DNA from: an uncultured bacterium
Lineage (GTDB): Bacteria; Planctomycetota; JAJSAM01; JAJVHW01
Length of the DNA stretch: 64,000 bases
Reading direction: 5' to 3'
Assembly: GCA_937996235.1 (NCBI GenBank)
Contig: CALKVK010000032.1
Location: 124,001 to 188,000 of the forward strand
Within the stretch, counting starts at the first letter, position 1. Each line of letters begins with the position of its first letter. This document shows, in pieces, positions 40,797 through 51,244 of this stretch. The position numbers and the translations under genes are program-made. Below the pieces are notes generated by a model. The model did no database searches. It was given only the letters and a program-made list of their open reading frames with translations, and was not told the DNA's origin.

Positions 40797-41320
40797 GCAC
40801 CCTTCACGTCGGCGAGTCCCAGGAGGAGGGCGGCGCGCTGCTCACGAGCGTCGACGCCGTCGTGAACTGGGCCCGCAAGAACTCGATCTGGCCGCTGCCG
40901 CTCGGCCTCTCGTGCTGCGCGATCGAGTTCATGGCGACCGCCGCCGCGCGCTTCGACATGGCGCGCTTCGGCGCCGAGGTCGCGCGCTTCTCGCCCAAGC
41001 AGGCCGACCTGATGCTCGTGGCGGGCACCCTGACCTACAAGATGGGCGAGGCGTGCCGGCGGCTCTACGACCAGATGGCCGAGCCGAAGTGGGTCATCGC
41101 GATGGGCGCGTGCGCCTCGTCGGGCGGGATGTTCCGCAGCTACCCCGTGATGCAGGGCATCGACCACGTCATCCCCGTCGACTACTACATCCCGGGCTGC
41201 CCCCCGCGGCCGGAGATGGTGCTGAACGCCCTGATCCACCTGCAGAACGACATCGGCAAGGAGCGCGCGCACAAGCGCCTCGAGCTGATGCAGCGGCTCA
41301 CGAAGGCGGAGGCGCAGTAG
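40778..41320 (+). CDS. nuoB: NADH:quinone oxidoreductase subunit B
   Basis: Holds cluster N2, the last Fe-S centre before quinone. In the 180-residue product the ligands are visible: C46-C47 (GLSCCAIEF), C112 (GACASSGG) and C141 (PGCPPRPE). The GTG at 40778 follows GGGAG inside the end of nuoA, giving a 19-bp overlap; the N-terminal 15 residues are acidic. Normal length for the family. Confidence 0.97.
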   Translation: MAQGKLSTLHVGESQEEGGALLTSVDAVVNWARKNSIWPLPLGLSCCAIEFMATAAARFDMARFGAEVARFSPKQADLMLVAGTLTYKMGEACRRLYDQMAEPKWVIAMGACASSGGMFRSYPVMQGIDHVIPVDYYIPGCPPRPEMVLNALIHLQNDIGKERAHKRLELMQRLTKAEAQ

Positions 41321-41324
41321 ACGC

Positions 41325-41879
41325 GTGGCGGCGAGCGAGGCGACAGGCGGCGCGGACGCGCCCGGGGAGACGCTGGCGGTGCGCGCCCTGCGCGCGCGGT
41401 TCGGCGACGGACTCGCGCGCGTCTCCGAGAACCGCGGCCAGTTCCTGGTCGAGCTCGCCGACCGCGCGGCGCTGCCCGAGGTCGTGCGCTTCCTGCGCGA
41501 CGAGCCGGAGCTGCGCTACGAGTTCCTGGTCGACGTCACCGGCCTCGACCACTACCCCGACGAGCCGCGCTTCCGCGCGCTGTGCGTGCTGCGCAGCTTC
41601 CGCCTGCGCGACGACATCGTGCTGAAGGTGGCGGTGCCCGAGGACGACTGCTGGGCGCCGTCGCTCGTGCCGCTCTTCGCCTCGGCGAACTGGCTCGAGC
41701 GCGAGTGCTACGACATGTTCGGCATCGAGTTCCGCGGCCACCCGGACCTGCGGCGCATCCTGCTCCCGGACGCGTTCGGCGACCACCCGCTGCGCAAGGA
41801 CTTCCCCATGGAAGGCGTGCGCAGCGACCGCGAGTGGGCCGAGTGGGTCATCGCGCGCGCCCAGCGCGAGGAGGCGTGA
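41325..41879 (+). CDS. nuoC: NADH:quinone oxidoreductase subunit C
   Basis: A 184-residue 30-kDa-type subunit of the peripheral arm, separate from NuoD (not fused as in E. coli). Family pattern: LRYEFLVDVTGLDHYP, FRLRDDIVLKVAVPEDD, the WLERECYDMFGIEFRGHPDLRRILLP signature (quoted in part) and the RKDFPMEG end. GTG start 4 bp after the nuoB stop. Confidence 0.97.
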   Translation: MAASEATGGADAPGETLAVRALRARFGDGLARVSENRGQFLVELADRAALPEVVRFLRDEPELRYEFLVDVTGLDHYPDEPRFRALCVLRSFRLRDDIVLKVAVPEDDCWAPSLVPLFASANWLERECYDMFGIEFRGHPDLRRILLPDAFGDHPLRKDFPMEGVRSDREWAEWVIARAQREEA

Positions 41880-41883
41880 GAGC

Positions 41884-43143
41884 TTGGCCACCGCACGCCC
41901 GGTCCTCGAGGACGACCCGCTCGACCACGCGCTCGAGCCCGTGACGCCGTCGGGTGCGCTCGCGCGCGACCGCGACGGCGAGTACATGACGCTGAACATG
42001 GGGCCGTCGCACCCCTCCACGCACGGCGTGCTGCGCATCGTGCTGGAGCTCGACGGCGAGCGCATCGTCTCGGCCGTGCCGGACCTCGGCTACCTCCACC
42101 GCGGGATGGAGAAGATTGCGGAGACGTACGGCTACAACAAGTTCATCCCCTACACGGACCGGATGGACTACCTGGCGCCGGTCTCGAACAACATCGCGTG
42201 TGCGATGGGCATCGAGGCGGTCAACGGCATCGAGACCCCGCCGCGCTGCCAGGCGATCCGCGTCATCTGCACCGAGCTCGGCCGCATCAGCGCGCACCTG
42301 CTCGGACTCGGCGCGTTCGCGATGGACGTCGGCGCGCTGACGGTCTTCCTCTACACCTTCCGCGAGCGCGAGGTGGTCTACGACTTCATGGAGGCGCTCA
42401 CGGGCGCGCGCTTCACGGTGTCGTTCACGCGCGTCGGCGGGATCGCGCGCGACCTGCCCGACGGCTGGGCGGCGGCGGTGCGGCGCTTCGCGGAGAAGAT
42501 CCCGAAGACGATCGAGGAGGACGTCGAACTCCTGCTGACCACCAACCGCATCTGGGTGGACCGCCTGCAGGGCGTGGGCGTCATCCCGCGCGACGTCGCG
42601 ATCGCGCACGGCCTCACGGGCCCGTGCCTGCGCGGCTCGGGCGTCGAGTGGGACCTGCGCAAGGAGCGCCCGTACCTCGGCTACGAGAACTACCAGTTCG
42701 ACGTGCCGGTGGGGCGCGTGGGCGACGCGTACGACCGCTACCTCTGCCGCATCGAGGAGATCAAGCAGAGCGCGCGGATCATCGTGCAGGCGATCGACAA
42801 GCTCCCGGACGGGCCGATCGCCGTCGAGGACCACAAGATCCGCCTGCCCGAGAAGCGCAAGGTGCTCACGAGCATGGAGGAGCTGATCCACCAGTTCATG
42901 GTGGTGACGGAGGGCCCCGCGCTGCCCGCCGGCGAGCGCTACTTCGGCTTCGAGAACCCGAAGGGCGAGCTCGGCTTCTACGTGAAGACCGACGGCACCG
43001 GGCGCCCGGCGCGGCTGCGCATGCGCGCGCCGTCGTTCGTGAACCTCGGGATCGTGCCCTACTGCTTCCGGGACGCGATGGTCGCCGACACGGTCGCGAT
43101 CCTCGGCAGCCTCGACTTCGTGATGGGGGAGTGCGACCGATGA
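41884..43143 (+). CDS. nuoD: NADH:quinone oxidoreductase subunit D
   Basis: The 49-kDa subunit that forms the quinone site. Clear family blocks: LNMGPSHPSTHGVLR with the quinone-binding His, YLHRGMEKIAE, FTVSFTRVGGIARD and the FVNLGIVPYCFRDAMVADTVAILGSLDFVMGECDR end (quoted in part). TTG at 41884 gives 419 residues, normal length, with GAGAG upstream; a GTG at 41941 or the ATG at 41986 are weaker options, the latter removing conserved residues at the edge of the domain. 4 bp after nuoC; overlaps nuoE by four bases. Confidence 0.95.
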   Translation: MATARPVLEDDPLDHALEPVTPSGALARDRDGEYMTLNMGPSHPSTHGVLRIVLELDGERIVSAVPDLGYLHRGMEKIAETYGYNKFIPYTDRMDYLAPVSNNIACAMGIEAVNGIETPPRCQAIRVICTELGRISAHLLGLGAFAMDVGALTVFLYTFREREVVYDFMEALTGARFTVSFTRVGGIARDLPDGWAAAVRRFAEKIPKTIEEDVELLLTTNRIWVDRLQGVGVIPRDVAIAHGLTGPCLRGSGVEWDLRKERPYLGYENYQFDVPVGRVGDAYDRYLCRIEEIKQSARIIVQAIDKLPDGPIAVEDHKIRLPEKRKVLTSMEELIHQFMVVTEGPALPAGERYFGFENPKGELGFYVKTDGTGRPARLRMRAPSFVNLGIVPYCFRDAMVADTVAILGSLDFVMGECDR

Positions 43144-43669
43144 GCGCGCCCGCGACCCGCACGGCGCCGAGCGCCGAGGCCTGCGCCGCGGCCGACGCGC
43201 GCGCGAGCTTCGACGCGCTCCGGCCGCGGCTCGACGCGCTGGTCGCGCGCTATCCGGCGCGCGGCGCGGCGCTGCTCCCGGTGCTGTGGGAGGTGCAGAC
43301 CGCGCGCGGCTTCGTCACCCCGCAGTCGGTGCGCGAGATCGCCGCGTACCTCGAGATCCCGGCCGCGCAGGTCGAGGGCGTCGTGACCTTCTACACGATG
43401 TTCCGCGACCGCCCCGTCGGCCGCGAGGTGGTGATGGTGTGCAAGACGCTCTCGTGCCGCCTGCGCGGCGCGCAGGACGTCCTCGACGCGCTGGAGCGGA
43501 AGTTCGGCATCCACCTCGGCGAGACGACGAAGGACGGGCGCTACACGATCGAGGCCGCCGAGTGCCTCGGGCTGTGCGACATGGCGCCGTGCATGCTCGT
43601 CGTCGACGGCGAGCGCTTCGGCGACCTCGACCCGGAGAAGGCCGTGCGGATCCTCGAGGAGCGCGCCTG

Positions 43670-43670
<1 letters not shown>
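43140..43670 (+). CDS. nuoE: NADH:quinone oxidoreductase subunit E
   Basis: The 24-kDa subunit with the [2Fe-2S] cluster N1a. A 176-residue thioredoxin-fold protein with all four ligands: C101 and C106 (CKTLSC), C142 and C146 (CLGLC). ATGA overlap with nuoD; TGATG overlap with nuoF. Ala-rich N-terminal extension of about 20 residues. Confidence 0.97.
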
Positions 43671-45000
<1,330 letters not shown>

Positions 45001-45001
<1 letters not shown>

Positions 45002-46563
45002 TGGCCGACGTGAAGCTCACGATCGACGGGCGCGAGGTCGAGGTGCCGCGCGGCACGACGGTCATCCAGGCCGCGCGCAAGCTCGGCACGGACGTGCCGC
45101 ACTACTGCTGGCACCCGGGCCTCAAGGTGGCGGGCAACTGCCGCATCTGCCTCGTCGAGGTGGAGGGCATGCCGACCGTCCAGATCTCGTGCAACCTCGA
45201 GGTGCGCGAAGGGATGGTCGTGCACACGGAGAGCGCGAAGGCGAAGCAGGCGCGCCGCGACGTGATGGAGCTCCTGCTCATCAACCACCCGCTCGACTGC
45301 CCGATCTGCGACCAGGCGGGCGAGTGCAAGCTGCAGGAGTACAGCTTCGAGTTCGGTTCGGACGGCTCGCGCTTCCAGTTCCCGAAGGTCCACAAGCCGA
45401 AGCACGTGCGCTTCTCCGAGAAGGTCACGTTCGACGCCGAGCGCTGCATCCTCTGCACGCGCTGCGTGCGCTTCCTCGACGAGGTCGCCGGCAGGGACGA
45501 GCTCGACATCGTGAACCGCGGCGACCGCAACGAGATCGCGGTCGCGCGCGGCGCGGAGCTGACGAGCCCGTACCAGATGAACATCGTCGACATCTGCCCG
45601 GTGGGCGCGCTCACGTCGACGGACTTCCGCTTCAAGAGCCGCGTGTGGTTCCTGAAGCAGACGCGCACCGTGTGCCCCTCGTGCTCGCGCGGCTGCAACG
45701 TCACCGCGGGTGCGCGCTGGAACCGCCTGCTGCGCCTCGTGCCGGCCGAGAACCAGGCCGTCAACCGCTGGTGGATGTGCGACGACGGGCGCCTCGCGAT
45801 CGGCCACGTCGGCGCCGACGACCGCCTGGGTGCGCCGCTCGTCCGCAAGGACGGTGCGCTCGTCGAGACGACGTGGGACGAGGCGCTGCGGGCCGCGGCC
45901 GACGGGCTGCGCGCCGCCGGCGCGAACCTCCTGGCGCTGGTCTCCGCGCGGCTCACCAACGAGGAGCTGTTCCTCGCGCGGCGCATCCTCGACGCGCTCG
46001 GGACGCCGCACCGCGACGTCAAGCCGCGCGCGTGGGAGCGCGACGAGCTGCTGCGCACCGGCGACGGCAACCCGAACGCGGAGGGCGCGCGCATCCTCGG
46101 GATCGCGCCGCGCGCCGGCGGACGTGGTCTCGCCGCGTGGGGCGGCTCCGCGATCGGCGCGGCGTTCCTCTGCGGCGAAGACCTCGACGACCGGCCGGAA
46201 CTGCTCGACGCCCTCGCGAAGGCGTCGTTCGTGCTCGTCCTCGACAGCCGCGAGACCGCGACCGTGAAGCGCGTCGCGACCGTCGTGCTGCCGGGCGTGA
46301 CCTCGTTCGAGAAGGACGGCTCCTTCACGAACGTGGACGGCCGCGTGCAGCGCCTGCTGCCCGTGGTCTCCGCGCCCGGCGACGCGCGCCCCGACTGGCG
46401 CGTGCTCGGCGAGCTCGGCGCGCTGCTCGGCTGCGGCGCCGCGCCGCGCAGCGCCGACGAGGCGCTGCGCGCGCTCGCCGCCGCGGAGCCGGCGTTCGCG
46501 GGGCTGTCGCTGGGGCGGCTCGGCGCGCTGGGTCGCGAGGCCGCGCGGGAGGCAGCGCGATGA
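45001..46563 (+). CDS. nuoG: NADH:quinone oxidoreductase subunit G, short form
   Basis: The 75-kDa subunit, here only 520 residues against about 670-900 in most bacteria. N-terminal clusters are complete: N1b C36, C47, C50, C64; N5 H96, C100, C103, C109; N4 C149, C152, C155, C199. It also has the extra N7 site with exact C-x2-C-x3-C-x27-C spacing (C225, C228, C232, C260), found only in some bacteria. The molybdopterin-oxidoreductase-like domain after residue 260 is cut to about 260 residues and ends in an Ala/Arg-rich helix. Starts at TGATG with nuoF; ATGA overlap with nuoH. No frameshift is apparent. Confidence 0.95.
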
Positions 46564-47720
46564 ACGCACTGCCCGTGCTGCTGGCGGAGACCGTGTCGGA
46601 CGGTGGCGTGTGGGCAAGCGTCAACCGTACGTTCGTCGAGTCGCGCTGGGCGTATCCGCTGCTGCTCGTGCTCGTGGTCGGCAATGTCGTCCCGCTGCTC
46701 GTCTCGTTCCTGGTCTGGGCCGAGCGTCGCGGCTCGGCGCTGATCCAGGACCGCCTCGGCCCGAACCGCGTCGGGCCGTTCGGCCTGTTCCAGTCGTTCG
46801 CGGACCTCGGCAAGTTCCTCTTCAAGGAGGACGTGACGCCGGGCCACGTGAACAAGGTGCTCTACTGCCTCGCGCCGGCGATCGCGGTCATCCCGCCGCT
46901 GGTCGCGCTCGCGTTCGTGCCCTACGGGCGGAACGTGATGATGGCGGACGTCGACACGGGCATCCTCGCGTGCTTCGCGGTGTCGTCGCTGCACGTGTAC
47001 TCGGTCACGCTCGGCGGCTGGGCGAGCAACTCGAAGTTCCCGCTGCTCGGCGGCGTGCGCGCGACGGCGCAGATGATCTCGTACGAGATCGCGCTCGGCG
47101 TGTCCGCCCTCGCCGTGCTGATGGTCGCCGGCTCGCTGCGGCTGCAGGACGTCGTGCTGCACCAGGCCGACGGCTGGACGGTGCACGGCGAGACGCTCGG
47201 CGCGTGGTCACGGTTCCTCGACTGGAACGTCGTGAAGCAGCCGATCGGCGCGATCGTCTTCCTGATCGCCGGCTTCGCCGAGACCAACCGCCACCCGTTC
47301 GACATGCCCGAGGCGGAGAGCGAGCTGGCGGCCGGGTACCACACCGAGTACTCGTCGATGAAGTTCGCGCTGTTCTTCCTCGGCGAGTACGCGGCGATGA
47401 TCGTCGTCTCGGCGCTCTTCACGACCCTCTACCTCGGCGGCTGGACGCTCTTCGGGCTCGAGGACGTGCTCGCCGACTGGGTGCGCTCGTCGGCGCCGGA
47501 GGCGGGCTGGATCAACTGGGCGCAGGTGGTCGAGGGCGTCCTGCACAGCGGCATCTTCTTCACGAAGACGCTCGCGCTCCTCTTCGTGTTCATCTGGGTG
47601 CGCTGGACCCTGCCGCGCTTCCGCTACGACCAGCTCATGCGGCTCGGCTGGATGCGGCTCCTGCCGCTCTCGCTCGCGTGGCTGGCCCTGACGGCCGTGG
47701 GCGTCGGGATCCTGAGGTGA
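46560..47720 (+). CDS. nuoH: NADH:quinone oxidoreductase subunit H
   Basis: The membrane subunit that joins the peripheral arm and forms part of the quinone chamber. The 386-residue product has eight predicted helices and the family blocks WAERRGSALIQDRLGPNRVG, ATAQMISYEIALG, the acidic loop AETNRHPFDMPEAESELAAGYHTEYS (quoted in part), and FVFIWVRWTLPRFRYDQLM. ATGA overlap with nuoG. Confidence 0.97.
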   Translation: MNALPVLLAETVSDGGVWASVNRTFVESRWAYPLLLVLVVGNVVPLLVSFLVWAERRGSALIQDRLGPNRVGPFGLFQSFADLGKFLFKEDVTPGHVNKVLYCLAPAIAVIPPLVALAFVPYGRNVMMADVDTGILACFAVSSLHVYSVTLGGWASNSKFPLLGGVRATAQMISYEIALGVSALAVLMVAGSLRLQDVVLHQADGWTVHGETLGAWSRFLDWNVVKQPIGAIVFLIAGFAETNRHPFDMPEAESELAAGYHTEYSSMKFALFFLGEYAAMIVVSALFTTLYLGGWTLFGLEDVLADWVRSSAPEAGWINWAQVVEGVLHSGIFFTKTLALLFVFIWVRWTLPRFRYDQLMRLGWMRLLPLSLAWLALTAVGVGILR

Positions 47721-47724
47721 ACCG

Positions 47725-48285
47725 ATGGCCTACGTGACCGTCCGCCGCCGCGAGCTGACCTTCGCCGAGAGGCTGTACCTGCCCTCGATCCTGAAGGGCA
47801 TGGCGCACACGCTGAAGCACTTCGTCGGCGCCGGCGGCCGCGCGGGCGTGACGATGCAGTACCCCGAGGAGAAGTGGCAGCTCCCGAGCTTCTACCGGGG
47901 CGTGCCGTCGCTCGTGAAGGACGCGGACGGACGCGGCAAGTGCGTCGCGTGCTCGCTGTGCGAGTACGTGTGCCCGCCGCGCGCGATCTCCATCGTGCCG
48001 AAGTCGATCGAGGGCGTCGTCGAGAAGGCGCCCGAGGTCTTCGACATCGACATGCTGCGCTGCATCTTCTGCGGCTACTGCGAGGAGGTCTGCCCCGAGG
48101 AGGCCATCTTCATGTCGAAGGAGTACGAGATCTGCGGCGAGACCCGCGAGGAGCTCGTGTTCCACAAGGAGAGGCTCTACGAGATCGGCGCGACGCTCGG
48201 CGCGGACGCGGGCGTCCCCGACGCGGAGCGCAAGTGGGCGAAGCTCGCGCGGGAGCAGGGCGAGCAGGGAGTCACCGGCGGCTGA
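47725..48285 (+). CDS. nuoI: NADH:quinone oxidoreductase subunit I
   Basis: The 8Fe-ferredoxin subunit carrying clusters N6a and N6b. The 186-residue product has two CxxCxxCxxxCP motifs: C73, C76, C79, C83 and C113, C116, C119, C123. ATG at 47725 has GAGGTGA upstream, overlapping the nuoH stop. The acidic C-terminal tail is poorly conserved. A 133-bp spacer separates it from nuoJ. Confidence 0.97.
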   Translation: MAYVTVRRRELTFAERLYLPSILKGMAHTLKHFVGAGGRAGVTMQYPEEKWQLPSFYRGVPSLVKDADGRGKCVACSLCEYVCPPRAISIVPKSIEGVVEKAPEVFDIDMLRCIFCGYCEEVCPEEAIFMSKEYEICGETREELVFHKERLYEIGATLGADAGVPDAERKWAKLAREQGEQGVTGG

Positions 48286-48418
48286 GGTCGTGTCGCCGCC
48301 GCAGCGCGGCGGGTGTGACCGGGACCGGGGCGCGGGACAGGAACGGGACCGAAACAGGGAAGGAAGCGCGCAGGGTCCGCCCGACGGGGCGGCGGCGCGG
48401 CAGGCGAGAGGGCAGAGC
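48286..48418 (+). other. 133-bp spacer between nuoI and nuoJ
   Basis: The largest gap inside the nuo operon. The middle is unusually purine-rich on the coding strand, with repeats of GGGAC-type units (GGGACCG, GGGACAGG, GGGACCG). The frame that could extend nuoJ upstream through this spacer gives a polar, Arg/Gln-rich stretch unlike NuoJ. No separate gene is seen. Confidence 0.4.
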
Positions 48419-48949
48419 TTGGATCCGTGGACGTTCTGGCTGGGAGGCGCGCTGACGCTCGTCGGCGGCATGCTCGCGGTGACGCGCAAGAACGCGGTCG
48501 CCAGCGTCATGTGGCTCGTCGCCGCGTTCGTCGGCATGTCGGCGCTCTTCCTCGGCATGGACGCCGGCTTCATCGGCGTCATCCAGGTGCTCGTCTACGC
48601 GGGCGCGATCCTGATCCTGTTCGTGTTCGTGATCATGCTGCTCAACCTGACGCCGAGCGGACTCCTGCGCATCGACCGACCACGCTTCGTGACGCTCGGG
48701 CTCGCATCCGCGCTCGCGTTCGTGGCGCTGATCGTGGCCGTGGTCACCGGCGGCGCGCTGTGGACCGGCGCGGCGGGCGGCGAGGGCGGGATCATCCGGC
48801 GCACCGGCGAGCCGCAGCTCCTCGAGGGCTCCGTGCTCGCCGTCGCAGACCAGCTCTTCCGGCACCACCTGCTCCCGTTCGAGATCGCGTCGGTGCTGCT
48901 GCTCGTCGCGATCGTCGGCTCGGTGGCGCTGACCAAGAGGAAGCTGTGA
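48419..48949 (+). CDS. nuoJ: NADH:quinone oxidoreductase subunit J
   Basis: A 176-residue membrane subunit of five helices, with GVIQVLVYAGAILILFVFVIMLL, the conserved helix (quoted in part) involved in proton pumping. The TTG at 48419 is chosen because GAGAGGG lies 7 nt upstream and the hydrophobic, family-like part begins directly after it (WTFWLGGALTLVGG). A longer frame back to 48290 is open but lacks membrane character. Confidence 0.92.
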   Translation: MDPWTFWLGGALTLVGGMLAVTRKNAVASVMWLVAAFVGMSALFLGMDAGFIGVIQVLVYAGAILILFVFVIMLLNLTPSGLLRIDRPRFVTLGLASALAFVALIVAVVTGGALWTGAAGGEGGIIRRTGEPQLLEGSVLAVADQLFRHHLLPFEIASVLLLVAIVGSVALTKRKL

Positions 48950-48968
48950 GCGCGGGGGGCGCACGCTG

Positions 48969-49289
48969 ATGGACCGGGTGTTCGGCGAGATCACCACGTC
49001 GCACTACGTCGTGCTCTCCGCGCTCATCTTCGCGGTGGGCCTGTGCGGCGTCGTGACGCGGCGCAACGCCGTCGTCATCCTCATGAGCCTCGAGCTCATG
49101 CTGAACGGCGCGAACCTCGCGTTCGTCGCCTTCAGCCGCCACCACGCGAACCTGCAGGGGCAGGTCTTCGTGTTCTTCGTGATCGCCGTGGCGGCCGCCG
49201 AGGCGGCCGTCGCGCTCGCGATCATCATCGCGCTCAACCGTGTGAAGGGCGGCGTGTCGATCGACGACGCGACCGAGCTGAGGGGCTGA
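48969..49289 (+). CDS. nuoK: NADH:quinone oxidoreductase subunit K
   Basis: A 106-residue subunit with three helices and the conserved acidic residues in LMSLELMLNGANL and AAEAAVALAIIIAL. ATG at 48969, 19 bp after nuoJ. Normal length. Confidence 0.97.
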   Translation: MDRVFGEITTSHYVVLSALIFAVGLCGVVTRRNAVVILMSLELMLNGANLAFVAFSRHHANLQGQVFVFFVIAVAAAEAAVALAIIIALNRVKGGVSIDDATELRG

Positions 49290-49293
49290 CGCC

Positions 49294-51243
49294 GTGGACC
49301 TGCCCGCTCTCGGCTACGTGATCCTCTTCGCGCCGCTCCTCGCGGCCGTGTGCATCACGCTGTTCACGCTGCGCCACAAGGCGGTGTCCGGCGCGATCGC
49401 CGTGCTCGGCATGGCAGCCGCGCTCGGCGCGAACGTGCTGGTCGCGCTCGAGGTCTTCCGCTCGCCCGCGGGCTTCGTGTCCATCCACGAGCTCGAGTGG
49501 CTGAAGGTCGGCGCCGTCACGATCCCGTTCGGCGTCCAGCTCGACGCGCTCTCGACGCTGATGGCCCTCGTCGTCACCGGCGTGGGCCTGTGCATCTTCG
49601 TCTTCTCGCTCGGCTACATGAAGGAGGAGGAGGGGTACAGCCGCTACTTCGCGTGCCTCTCGCTCTTCGCCTTCTCGATGCTCGGCATCGTCGTCAGCAC
49701 GAACCTCGTGCAGACCTTCATCTTCTGGGAGCTCGTGGGCGTCAGCAGCTACTCGCTGATCGGCTACTACTTCCACAAGGACTCGGCCGTCGACGCCGGC
49801 AAGAAGGCGTTCCTCACGAACCGCATCGGCGACTTCGGGATGACGTGGGGCATCATCCTGCTCTTCTACACGCTGTACCAGGCGCTCGGTCCCGACCAGG
49901 CCTCGTTCAGCTTCGCGAAGCTGCGGCTGCTCTACGAGGACGAAGGCGCGATCCGCGCCGTGATGGAGCACCACGCGGGGACGCTCGCCGCCGCGACGCT
50001 GCTGATCTTCACGGGCGCCGCGGCGAAGTCCGCGCAGGTGCCGCTGCACGTCTGGCTGCCCGACGCCATGGAGGGCCCGACGCCCGTCTCGGCGCTCATG
50101 CACGCCGCGACGATGGTGGCGGCGGGCGTGTTCCTCGTCTCGCGCCTCTTCTTCCTGTTCGCGCCGTACCCGCAGGCGCTCGCGGTCGTCGCGTGGATGG
50201 GCGGCATCACCGCGTTCCTCGCCGCGGCGCTCGCGTTCGTGCAGTTCGACATCAAGAAGGTGCTGGCGTACTCGACGCTCTCGCAGCTCGGGTACATGGT
50301 CATGGCGCTCGGCATGGGCTCGCCCGCCGCGGCGATGTTCCACCTGACCACGCACGCCTTCTTCAAGGCGCTGCTGTTCCTGGGCTCCGGCTCCGTGATC
50401 CACGGCTGCCACCACGAGCAGGACATGCGCCACATGGGCGGGCTCGCGAAGAAGATGCCCGTGACCTTCTGGACCTTCCTGCTCGGCACGGGAGCGCTCG
50501 CGGGCATCTTCCCGCTCGCCGGGTTCTGGTCGAAGGACGCGGTCCTCGGCGCGGCGCACGCGGGCCACGTGCCCGGCGCGGCGGTGCTCTACGGCATGGG
50601 CGTGCTCGTCGCGTTCATGACCGCGGCCTACATGGGGCGCTGCTGCTGGCTGACCTTCGCCGGCGAGTACCGCGGCCACGCGCACCCGCACGAGTCGCCG
50701 ATCACGATGACCGCGCCGCTGGTCGTCCTCGCCGTCGGCGCCGTGCTGGGCGGACTGCTCAGCCTCCCCGCGGGGATCGTCGAGCACGCCGGCTGGATGG
50801 AGCACGCGCTGACGGGCGTGCGCACGGCGCCCTCGTGGTTCCCCGAGGCGGAGGTGGAGCACTTCCACCCGCTCGTGGCCGGGATCGGGACGGCTGCGGC
50901 GTTCGCGGGCCTGTTCGTCGCGTGGATGTTCTTCGGCAAGCGCGCGTGGTCGGCCGACGCGTTCGTCGCGCGCGTCCGCCCGCTGCACACGCTGCTCGTG
51001 AAGAAGTACTACTTCGACGACGCGTACCTGTGGCTCGTGCGCGCCGTCCAGCAGCGCGTGGCCGTGGTGTGCGACTTCGTCGAGGTGCGCATCCTGCGCT
51101 GGTTCGTCGACACGCTCGCGGCGATCCATCGCTGGATCGGCGGGCAGATCCGTCTCCTGCTCGACGGGCACCTGCAGCGCTACGTCACGCTCGCGCTGCT
51201 CGGCGTCGTGCTGATCGTGGCGGCCGTGCTGGTGGGGAGCTGA
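49294..51243 (+). CDS. nuoL: NADH:quinone oxidoreductase subunit L
   Basis: The distal antiporter-like pump subunit, 649 residues, about 16 helices. The quinone-oxidoreductase signature LPDAMEGPTPVSALMHAATMV and KKVLAYSTLSQLGYM (pump lysine) are present, and a long C-terminal amphipathic and lateral-helix region extends from about residue 500. GTG start 4 bp after nuoK; nuoM begins one base after its stop. Confidence 0.97.
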   Translation: MDLPALGYVILFAPLLAAVCITLFTLRHKAVSGAIAVLGMAAALGANVLVALEVFRSPAGFVSIHELEWLKVGAVTIPFGVQLDALSTLMALVVTGVGLCIFVFSLGYMKEEEGYSRYFACLSLFAFSMLGIVVSTNLVQTFIFWELVGVSSYSLIGYYFHKDSAVDAGKKAFLTNRIGDFGMTWGIILLFYTLYQALGPDQASFSFAKLRLLYEDEGAIRAVMEHHAGTLAAATLLIFTGAAAKSAQVPLHVWLPDAMEGPTPVSALMHAATMVAAGVFLVSRLFFLFAPYPQALAVVAWMGGITAFLAAALAFVQFDIKKVLAYSTLSQLGYMVMALGMGSPAAAMFHLTTHAFFKALLFLGSGSVIHGCHHEQDMRHMGGLAKKMPVTFWTFLLGTGALAGIFPLAGFWSKDAVLGAAHAGHVPGAAVLYGMGVLVAFMTAAYMGRCCWLTFAGEYRGHAHPHESPITMTAPLVVLAVGAVLGGLLSLPAGIVEHAGWMEHALTGVRTAPSWFPEAEVEHFHPLVAGIGTAAAFAGLFVAWMFFGKRAWSADAFVARVRPLHTLLVKKYYFDDAYLWLVRAVQQRVAVVCDFVEVRILRWFVDTLAAIHRWIGGQIRLLLDGHLQRYVTLALLGVVLIVAAVLVGS

Positions 51244-51244
51244 G

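Noticed and set aside
48290..48418. Upstream start for nuoJ
   Set aside because: The frame is open but codes for a polar Arg/Gln/Gly stretch unlike NuoJ; TTG at 48419 has a ribosome site and the family-like sequence follows it.
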